Shown piece after piece: positions 56,358-64,000 of a stretch of DNA of 64,000 nucleotides. The position numbers and the translations under genes are program-made. This stretch comes from Patescibacteria group bacterium UBA7396 (lineage in GTDB: Bacteria; Patescibacteriota; Gracilibacteria; BD1-5; UBA6164), in assembly GCA_002470645.1 (NCBI GenBank), contig DKNE01000037.1:1-64000 (forward strand). Direction: 5' to 3'. The number at the start of each line of letters is the position of its first letter. Within the stretch, counting starts at the first letter, position 1. Below the pieces are notes generated by a model. It saw only the letters and a program-made list of their open reading frames with translations. It did not search any database and was not told the origin of the DNA.

Positions 56358-56897
56358 ATGTCAGAAATAAGTAAAGAAATAGATCCAAAAACTCATGTAT
56401 GAGAATTAGTAAAAAAAATTTCTTATGATAAAAGAGTAGATAGAATGGATTTACCAGAAGTGGGAGCTCTTGAAACAGCACTTGCTCAAGAAAAAACTTG
56501 AGTAATATTTCAAACGAAAGAAAAATTATTATCTCATATTGAGCAAAGTTTAATAGATGGCTTTACTGTTGAAACTCAAGACGATTATGAAGTACTCAAA
56601 AAACTCCTTTCGCTCTTATGAAAAAAACAAGTATTACCAGAATATAAAATGGCCCATCATCTTGCTGATAAAACTGGGAAAAGTGCCTTTTCAGTGAGTT
56701 TTGATAAAAAAGATAATACATTAAAATTATATTCTAACTTACCACAAGATATTCAAAAAAATAGACATGTAGAAAGTTTTAGTTTTATGGGACAGATTTC
56801 TTTGGATGATGGAAGTTTTACTCCCAAAAATGTGATTACACAATATCAATCAGATTATTTGAGAAATAATAATATGTTTGATATGAATCAAAAATAA
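56358..56897 (+). CDS. Hypothetical protein, paralogue of the N-domain at 58527
   Basis: This encodes 179 residues. It shares a domain with the first 190 residues of the gene at 58527: similar openings (MSEISKEIDPK versus MSEVQQQNPSD), YDKRVDRMDLPEV versus DKRLDGADK, FTVETQDDYEVLKKLL versus YTITSEQDYGVLEKTL, and the shared end LRNNN-DM. No signal peptide. The two genes flank the MBL gene on the opposite strand. The function is unknown. Confidence 0.65.
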
Positions 56898-56922
56898 AAA
56901 GGTATATTAATACCTTTTTTTT
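56896..56922. terminator. Shared intrinsic terminator
   Basis: AAAAAGGTAT and ATACCTTTTT enclose a four-base loop between converging genes. Confidence 0.8.
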
Positions 56923-58403
56923 ATGACACTTTCTACAAAACTATCAACTGTTTTCCCAAGACTAGCTCTTTTAAAATGAAATGAGAACTTTTTATATAAA
57001 ATATCATTATTGATAAAATTAGCTCAAAGCATTGTCCAAACTCTGTATGTTTTTTTAGGAGTCAGTTTATGCCAAAAATTAGTATATAATTCTTGACTTC
57101 ATTCTAAGAAATCTTCTAAATCATTCGCCCAATAATCTTCATTAAAACCTTCATGTTTTCCTCTTTCTTCTTCAAACCTTATACTTCCAAATGAGTAAAA
57201 ATAATTTCTTTCAAAGTATTCATTACTATTTCCATACCTTATTTTTACTACATATTTATGATTTTTTGAATGTAAAATTGCATTTTTTAAATTATCTTCA
57301 GAATTTGCCATCCGATAAGGAAGAAATTTATTATTTAACATTTCAAGTATTTTTTGTTCTTGAGCTTTATAATTTCATTTTCTTTCATCAAGAGGTCCAG
57401 ATATATCTTCTTTAAAAACCTCGCAGTCTAAATTAGTTTCAGGATTTGGCATATCAATGGATTTTATAAATGATATATTCCCAGTGATTTCAAATTTTCT
57501 TTTTTCTATTGTGTAGGTTTTTCATGGTTCGAAATGTGTTATAGGGAAGTTTCTTCCATATTTTTTTGCAGCTTTTTTTTCGAGTTCTGCTTCTTCTTTC
57601 AGTTTTAAGATTCTTAGTTTGAGAAACTCTGGATTTGGATGTATAATTCCTTGCCCTATCACTCATTTCATAAAGTATGGAAGTTCTTGGATATCGCTAC
57701 ATTCCATAAAATCTTCTTCAAAACGATAATAATTATATTCTATTTCTTCTATTCTTTGTTCTAAATATTCTTTATGTATTTTCTTTCTTTCTTCTTTTGA
57801 TTTTGCTTCTAAAACACGAAAATTTCCTGGAAGTTCATTTCTAGTTGAGAGATAGAGAGCTTGTTCATAATTTTTTGCAGTGAATAGATCATAGAGCATA
57901 TTTATGCTTTCTTCATTTTCTGGTGGAACGGTATCTACATCGGTAAAAAATAGTTCTGTATCATTAGAAATAGCAAGAGTCATTACGTCATCTTCGTTGG
58001 TAAGATAATCATTTTCAAAAATAATTCCTGTGATATCAATTCATTTGAATGAAAAATTTATTCAGGATTTGAGAATTTGAATCTTTTGTTTTGGGAGATA
58101 TTTTTCAAAAAGAGGTACTAAAAATTCTAAAGTTTCTGGAATAAGTAAGAGAGGTCTTGGTTTTATATGTTCATATATTTTTACTAAAGCGTAGGGATCA
58201 AGGTGATCAGAGTGACTATGACTGATAAAAATAGCATCAATATCAAATTTTTCATAATCAATTTCTATTTTTGGGTATCTTGCCATCATATCTCAAAGAG
58301 CATAATTTGTGAGCCAACTATCAGAAAGGATTTTTACAGTTTCTCAAAGAGCATTTTTTAACTCAATTACAAATTCAGAATGTCCTAAATAATGTATTTT
58401 CAT
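56907..58403 (-). CDS. MBL-fold metallohydrolase with long C-terminal extension
   Basis: This encodes 498 residues. The N-terminus (MKIHYLGHSEFVIEL) and ISHSHSDHLDPYALVKI (about 57-73, HxHxDH) give a UlaG-like metallo-beta-lactamase fold with further Asp in FFTDVDTVPP. From about residue 190 on a charged region rich in Lys, Glu and Asn follows, not recognised. The first half could be a hydrolase; the second may give substrate or partner specificity. It lies between the paralogues at 56358 and 58527 on the other strand. Confidence 0.75.
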
Positions 58404-58526
58404 AACATAGTTTTTAATAATATTTTGAGAAGATTATATATATTTTTAAAAAAAGTGTTAATTTTTTGTAAAAGAAATGAAAGTATGATACAATTTCAAA
58501 GAGTTTTAATTTTTAATAATAATTAT

Positions 58527-59948
58527 ATGTCAGAAGTACAACAACAAAATCCATCGGATGTAATGACTAAAGTACAAAGTTTTAATGAATTAGTAAGAAC
58601 TATTTCTTCAGATAAAAGATTAGATGGTGCTGATAAACAAGCAATTGATGAGTTAGTTGGGTTGTATCAGTCAGAAAAAGCATCATACATACAAGAGACA
58701 AAAACTCAAGTAGTACAACTCCTTCAAGAATCTCTTGAAAAATGATATACGATAACAAGTGAACAAGACTATTGAGTACTTGAAAAAACACTACATCTCA
58801 TTAACCCAGAATACAAAATTCCACAATATCAAACTATAAAAGCAGTTGCTGATGAATATGATACAGCGCTTTTTTCAGTCGTATTTACAAAAGATAATAA
58901 TTTAGAAGTCTATACCAGACAATCGTATATGAAAAAAATAACGTCAAATACAGATTTATTAGGAAAATTTTCACTTATAGATGGGGAATATACAAAAAAA
59001 ACTTTTCTTGATACCTTTCAATTTGATGATGATCTTAGAAATAATAATATCGTTGATATGGGGAATATTTCTGCATCACAAGCAAGCTTAATTCCTACTT
59101 CAGAAACAGAAACATCACAAAAATGAGCAGAAGTTCCAGCACCAGCACAAACTAATTCCACAGATGAGAAAAAAACACAAGCGACTACCTCATCAGCACC
59201 TGCACTCAAAACACCAGTGAATACGCCTTCATCAGTACCAAAAACAGAAAAACCTACATTAACTCCTGAACAGGCAAAATTACAAGATGCTATTCAATAT
59301 AACAGAAGATATACTCCGGAACAAATAAAAACTATTCAACAAGCACTTTGATTTACAGGAGCAGAGTTAGATGGAAAAGTCTGACCTAAAACAGTAGATG
59401 CTATCAGAGCATTTCAAGCGCTAAATAATATTGTGAGAGATGGGAAAGCATGACCAGAAACTTTTGATAAAATGTGATATATATTAAAAGATGGAGTATT
59501 GATAGAAAAAAAATCAGAAGATACACAAAAAGATCAAAAAAATGAGGATAAACCAGTAGAAAAGGTAAAAGAAGAATGAAATTGAGCAGAACAAACAACT
59601 TCTCAAGAGGGAATAAATGAGAAAATGTCATCAGATTTTTTGGTAAATGGAGTGACTATTTCTGAACAAGTATGATATGAAAAGTTTAAAGCTTCTTCAG
59701 ATCTTTGACTTCCTGATTGGAAAGATTTACCTCAAGAAATTCAAAATAAAAAACCAGAAGAAATATTGAGCTTAGCTTTGCAAGATGGTAAAATAAACGT
59801 ATATTTTTGACCTATGAGAGAAAATGAAGCCGGGCAACAATATGTAATGAAATATGGAGAAATTGTAGGTGGAAAATTTGAAAAAGCATCATTTTTTTCA
59901 AGTAATTTTACTTGGGATGACTTATGAAATAACACAAAAATAAATTAA
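58527..59948 (+). CDS. Peptidoglycan-binding domain protein, paralogue of 56358
   Basis: This encodes 473 residues: N-terminal paralogous domain (about 1-190), a Pro/Ser/Thr/Ala-rich linker (about 190-240), a peptidoglycan-binding type 1 domain (about 243-318; YTPEQIKTIQQALGFTG, VGPKTVDAIRAFQ), another charged linker, and a C-terminal part with a third shared-like segment (YEKFKASSDLGLPDWKDLP). No signal peptide is visible, so export would use another route or it acts inside. It may link the paralogue to the wall. Confidence 0.75.
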
Positions 59949-60041
59949 AAAAGAAACAAAAACTTGAAAAAAAAACATTTTTCCATATAATTTGCTCATA
60001 TTTTTAAAAAACATTATAATTTAATTTTTTAGTAAAGCATT

Positions 60042-60374
60042 ATGGCAAATAGTCACGGACTTACCTCGAGAATTGTAAAAAAACAAGCAGCTGCAAGAAA
60101 ACAAGCAAAAAACAAAAAAGCAGCCTACCAAGTGTATATTGGAAATGAAAATCCACAATCAAGAAAAAATATGTCGTATAAATCAAGAACGCATTATTTT
60201 GAAAATAAACAAAATTTTCCAAAGAAAAAATTAGCCAATAAAAATATTCAAACTCTTATTGAGCAAGGAATTATTGATGAAAGAGGATTTTTTAAAACGG
60301 GAAAAAAGAAAAATTTTATTACAAAATCTATGGTAGATGCAAAAGGATTAGACTTTTATGGAATGCCAAGATAA
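60042..60374 (+). CDS. Basic hypothetical protein
   Basis: This encodes 110 residues, strongly basic (RIVKKQAAARKQAKNKKAA; then KSRTHYFENKQNFPKKKLA). No TGA codons. No family is recognised; composition suggests RNA or ribosome binding. It is 93 bases after the previous gene and precedes a terminator and rsmE. Confidence 0.6.
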   Translation: MANSHGLTSRIVKKQAAARKQAKNKKAAYQVYIGNENPQSRKNMSYKSRTHYFENKQNFPKKKLANKNIQTLIEQGIIDERGFFKTGKKKNFITKSMVDAKGLDFYGMPR

Positions 60375-60386
60375 AAATAATACCTC

Positions 60387-60419
60387 AAAGATTAAAGCAA
60401 AAAGTTTTAATCTTTTTTT
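60387..60419 (+). terminator. Intrinsic terminator
   Basis: AAAGATTAAA and TTTAATCTTT with T7 follow the basic protein stop. Confidence 0.8.
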
Positions 60420-60436
60420 AATAATAACATAAAATT

Positions 60437-61153
60437 ATGCAAAGATTTTTACTAGAAACAGATATCTTGGGACAAGGAGAGATTATTCTGAAAGATGAAG
60501 AAATTATCTATCAACTCATAAAAGTTTTGAGAGCAAAACCTACAGATCAGGTGATATTTTTTGATGGACAAACTTTTTGTGATTATATCTATGAAATAAA
60601 ATCGATAGATAAAAAAAATATTATTTTTTCATTTCTTTCAAAACAAGAGAAAAAAGAAGAATTTAAAGGACTTTTTCTCTATCAATCACTTCCAAATAAA
60701 ATAGATAAAATAGAAGATATTATACAAAAATGAACCGAAATATGATATAGTCATTTTTACTTTTTTCGTTCAGAAAGAAGTCAAGATATCTATATTTCTG
60801 AAAATAAAATACTGAGATTTAAAAAAATTATTCAAGAAGCGAGTGAACAATCATGAAGAAATATCATTCCACAACTCCATTTTTTAGATAATTGAGATAT
60901 TCTAAATGTAAAATGACAAAATATATTTTTTCATACAGATACAGTATGATCACAAAAATTATCAGATATTTTGTTTGATTTTTCTTCTGAAATAAATATA
61001 TTTGTTGGCCCGGAGTGAGGATTTTCACCAAAAGAAAATGATATATTTTTACAAAATAATTTTATGAAAGTATATTTAGGGAATAATATTTTAAGAACTC
61101 AAACTACCTGAATAGTGGTTTGATTTCATATTTTACAAAATAATACAAAATAA
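60437..61153 (+). CDS. rsmE: 16S rRNA m3U1498 methyltransferase RsmE
   Basis: This 238-residue SPOUT enzyme methylates N3 of U1498 in 16S rRNA. The N-terminal PUA-like part begins MQRFLLETDILGQGE. The SPOUT knot motifs are TEIGYSHFYFFRSERSQ, QEASEQSGRNIIPQLH, FVGPEGGFSPKEND and LGNNILRTQTTGIVV, in the usual order. Normal length. It is followed 3 bases later by a small gene with a GTG start. Confidence 0.93.
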
Positions 61154-61156
61154 ATT

Positions 61157-61405
61157 GTGTCAATAGATTTAGGTGTAAAAATAGCATGAGCAAAAATGCT
61201 CTTGGAAACAGATACTACACAATTACCAGATGAAGATTTACTAAAATATAAATGACAAGTCGAGATTACTATTGAGCTTATGAGACATAATGTTGGAGTT
61301 TGTTTATCAAGAAAAGATGTTAAATCAAGTATGCTTTTAGAAGCTCGTCAATCTATCATGGCTATGGAAAGTAAATTACAAGAAATAGAAAAAATAATTG
61401 CTTAA
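61157..61405 (+). CDS. Small hypothetical protein with GTG start
   Basis: This encodes 82 residues from GTG (no nearer ATG fits the frame); it is helical with a hydrophobic pattern but no membrane helix. No family is recognised. It is translated with rsmE and TraX: 3 bases after rsmE and 10 bases before the traX ATG. A Gly-containing start (SIDLGVKIAGAKMLLE) is read through TGA. Confidence 0.55.
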
Positions 61406-61415
61406 TTTTTAAAAT

Positions 61416-62057
61416 ATGGTGTTATTACTGGCATTTATTACTATGCTGATTGATCATATCGGAATGATTTTTTTCCCAAGCGAAGATCTTTGGAGAATCA
61501 TAGGAAGAATATCTTTTCCTTTATTTGCATGGGGAATAGTGAGATGATATAAAATGACAAAAAATAAACAAAATTATGCCAAAAGAATTTTAGCTCTTGC
61601 TCTGATTTCACAAGTTCCATTTTTTTTTATCAATCAGGAATTATTCTTAAATGTTTGTTTTACTCTTCTTTTTTGACTTCTTTCTCTTTGAACGATAGAA
61701 AATAAGCAAATAAAGTGGTATTTTAAAATCCCTGTTATACTTGCATTTTTGGCTATTTCAGAAATTTTTCATTTTGATTATGGTATATATGGAATACTTT
61801 CTATCATATTATTTTATTTTACTTGGCAGAAAAAATTGACACTTCTTTATTTCTTTTTGCTGACATTTTTATTTTATGATATAAATTATCAAAATTTTAC
61901 CTTTCATTTTCACATACAGATTTGGGCAACTCTATCAATATTTATACTCTATTTTACCCCAATTCAAAAATATGATTTCAATATGAATTATTATATTAAA
62001 TATTGATTTTATCCAGTTCATTTGATGATTTTATATCTCATTTATTGGTTTTTATAA
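61416..62057 (+). CDS. traX: TraX family membrane protein
   Basis: This encodes 213 residues with about seven hydrophobic segments. The motif AFITMLIDHIGMIFFP with GRISFPLFAWGIVRGYKMT matches TraX proteins, O-acyltransferase-like membrane enzymes first described for acetylating the F pilin N-terminus. With pilB and pilin genes in the window, pilin or surface modification is plausible, but TraX-like proteins also occur without conjugation systems. A shared terminator follows. Confidence 0.8.
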
Positions 62058-62087
62058 ATAAAAAAAGGATGTAGGTCCTTTTTTATT
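62057..62087. terminator. Shared intrinsic terminator
   Basis: AATAAAAAAAGGA and TCCTTTTTTATT flank TGTAGG between converging genes. Confidence 0.85.
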
Positions 62088-63264
62088 TATCTGAAATTTC
62101 TTCTTTTTGTGTTTTTGTATTGCTAGTTTCTACTTCAAAAATGATTTCTTTTGTTTCTTTTTGTAATTTTATCGCTTTTTTACTTCCTGAAAATATCTTC
62201 TCAAATATCCACACACATCCATATGAGATAGAAAATAAAAAAGGAAATCTATATTCTCTTTTTTTTGTATATCAGATTCCAAAAAATATGAGAAATAGTA
62301 AAAAAATATGATAGTCTACTCTTCCAATGATAAAAAATAGAAGTGATATAAAAGTAAGAGATAATCCATTTATGATATGATTTTTATTTTTTGAATGTAT
62401 ATCAATAAGGCTGAGTATATTTAAGTAGGGAATATAGGCAATTATTTTGTTTATTTTTTCATCTTTGAGAGTTTCTAAGATACTTTTATCTTGCTCATTT
62501 ATCATATGTTGTTTCTTTTTTTCCTCTTTCATAAGATCTTTGAGTGGGACAAAAGAGTTATTTCAAAAATAATTTTTTATGTATTGTATAAAAGCAAAAA
62601 TAAATAAAGAACATTCTTCAAAGGTTGGGATTTTTTCTCAGTTAAATGATATAATATTTTGCTTTCAAATAAGTAAAAGAGAATAAAATCAAATAAAAAT
62701 AAGATACATAAGTAAAAATAAAAATCAAATGTTTTCATATCAAGTTACAAATACAATACTGATAATAAAAGTAATAATGACATTGATTTTGATATTATTT
62801 TCTATAATAGGACTTTTATAATTATAAAATTTTCATCTTAATATAAATCATATAAAAGGGATAAGAGAAAGTATAATAGTCATAATACCTTGTTCATTGA
62901 GATTTGAATTTTTTATTTGAATAAGTGTATCAGTCTTTGTCATATTAGACATTTCTTTTATAGAAAAATCATCACCGATACTTGCTTTGTAAGCACCATA
63001 TAGGAGCCATCAAAATAAACATAAAAATAAAATTGCGGCACTGACATGATTGAGATAAAAACCTCAAAATGAAATGCTTCACAAAAAAGAGTATGTGATA
63101 AATATGATATAATTTAATCACATTAAAGCATGAATAAATAGAGCAGTTTTTGCGTGTTTTTTTACAAAAGGGTGATGAATATTTTCTTTTTTTGATGGGA
63201 AAAGTAAAAGTCATCCAAGTCAAAAGTAAGCTGAAATAGCATTATTTATAATTTTTTTATTCAT
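62083..63264 (-). CDS. Multi-pass membrane protein with DUF4870/Tic20-like segments
   Basis: This encodes 393 residues with about eight hydrophobic segments. The HHPFVKKHAKTALFIHALMG motif (about 30-49) resembles the HAKQAL signature of DUF4870/Tic20-like small membrane proteins, and IIAYIPYLNILSLID (about 275-289) resembles their second half, as though two such units were joined. A charged loop lies between. The function is unknown. It ends with an acidic tail. Confidence 0.55.
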
Positions 63265-63342
63265 TTTCTAAATTTTTATTAGGTGTTTTTAAAATCTTGA
63301 ATATATTATACATCAAATATTCCCTAAACACAAATTTAGTAT

Positions 63343-63924
63343 ATGAAAAACCTAGAAGTTGTCTTTGACAAATCTATTTCTATTGAGTCAAATAAAGTTT
63401 CATTTGATAACAAAAAACAAATCGTTTTTGTTGGAAGGTCAAATGTATGAAAATCGTCTCTTATGAATGCTATATTTCAAAAAAAAGATTTAGTAAAGAC
63501 AAGTTCTCTCCCAGGGAAGACAAAATTAGCAAATCTTTTTCAAGTAAATCATAAATTTCATTTTGTAGATTTACCAGGGTATGGTTTTGCCAAACTTGGA
63601 CAAGAGCAAAAAGCAAAACTTGATGCACTGATTAGTTGGTATTTAGAAGAATTTCGTCTTGATATCAAAAAAATAGTAGTAGTACTAGATAGTAAACTTG
63701 GACCTACTGATACGGATATCGATATGTATAAGTTTTTACAAGAATTTCAAGTCCCACTTATTTTTGTACTCAATAAAATAGATAAATTATCAAATAATGA
63801 TATTTTTAAATCGATTAAACACACAGAATGAATTTTTTTCTGACAAAGAATTGTAGCTACATCAGCAAAAAATAATACTTGAGTTGATGAATTAAGAAAA
63901 GAATTAATGGAAAGTTTAAAATAA
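63343..63924 (+). CDS. engB: Ribosome biogenesis GTPase EngB/YsxC
   Basis: This 193-residue GTPase assists 50S assembly. The G1 motif FVGRSNVGKSSLMNAI (about 28-43), SSLPGKTKLANLF (G2), FVDLPGYGFAKLG (G3), VLNKIDKL (G4) and ATSAKNNTG (G5) are all present. Start matches the family (short N-terminal strand region). It is divergent from the gene at 62083 and ends on a strong hairpin. Confidence 0.95.
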
Positions 63925-63953
63925 AAGCTTTGAGAGAAGCTTTTATTTTTTAT
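63919..63953 (+). terminator. Intrinsic terminator
   Basis: AAATAAAAGCTT and AAGCTTTTATTTT follow the engB stop. Confidence 0.88.
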
Positions 63954-64000
63954 TTATTTTCAGGAATAGAAATACACTTTTTTCTCAAGTATTTTTTATA
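63954..64000. other. Window edge, nothing seen
   Basis: The last 47 bases are AT-rich. They may be the end of a gene on the minus strand, but the stretch is too short to judge. Confidence 0.5.

Overview
This window is an AT-rich chromosomal segment from a bacterium that reads UGA as glycine (translation table 25). Dozens of conserved genes make sense only with in-frame TGA read as Gly, for example the Walker A loop of RecQ, the glycine-rich linker of DnaJ and the CxxCxGxG zinc centres. Code 25 is known from Absconditabacteria (SR1) and Gracilibacteria (BD1-5) of the Patescibacteria/CPR, so the source is one of these; the sequence alone does not say which. Stops are TAA and TAG only. Many genes lack a visible Shine-Dalgarno sequence, and many converging gene pairs share a hairpin terminator.

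Layout. 1-6350: tail of a type IV pilus ATPase, two small proteins, nth, a UPF0489 protein, dnaN, a secreted repeat protein broken by an in-frame TAA, and a PriA lacking its N-terminal half. 6350-13200: a GC-richer, probably structured RNA, then murF, recQ and a RelA/SpoT enzyme with an added membrane domain. 13200-22060: sortase, Nudix hydrolase, a degenerate MBL-like protein, an MtaB-type tRNA methylthiotransferase, an MscS-like membrane protein, a Cys-tailed thioredoxin-like protein, a protein with RelA/SpoT-like sequence, a THUMP/UPF0020-type methylase, adk and RNase P RNA. 22150-27700: a PD-(D/E)XK nuclease next to a UvrD-type helicase with its own nuclease insert, an ABC ATPase, and dnaJ behind a structured leader. 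27700-36500: a PLD lipoprotein, a large secreted protein, a two-gene 2-oxoacid:ferredoxin oxidoreductase with a short beta subunit, and a FapA/DUF342 protein. 36500-48130: rsmI, a NicO-type metal transporter, a transglutaminase-like 7TM protein, an undecaprenyl-phosphate sugar transferase, a YmdB phosphoesterase, an M23 peptidoglycan hydrolase and an MscS channel. 48180-51430: an AbiEi-like antitoxin without its toxin, an octanucleotide repeat array, and a large pilin-like protein ending in a FISUMP domain that looks like a diversity-generating retroelement (DGR) target. 51600-64000: hflX, a GST, SbcC, two paralogous proteins (one with a peptidoglycan-binding domain) flanking an MBL hydrolase, rsmE, traX and engB.

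Taken together, the window mixes housekeeping genes (DNA repair, tRNA/rRNA modification, stringent response) with many surface functions (pilin, sortase, peptidoglycan hydrolase and binding proteins, sugar transferase). That fits an episymbiotic or predatory life with few biosynthetic genes. The strongest candidates for something new are the pilin-FISUMP locus with its upstream octamer array and downstream hairpin and repeats, the structured RNA near 6450-6810, and the nuclease plus helicase-nuclease pair. I saw no tRNA, rRNA, CRISPR array, transposase or reverse transcriptase in the window.
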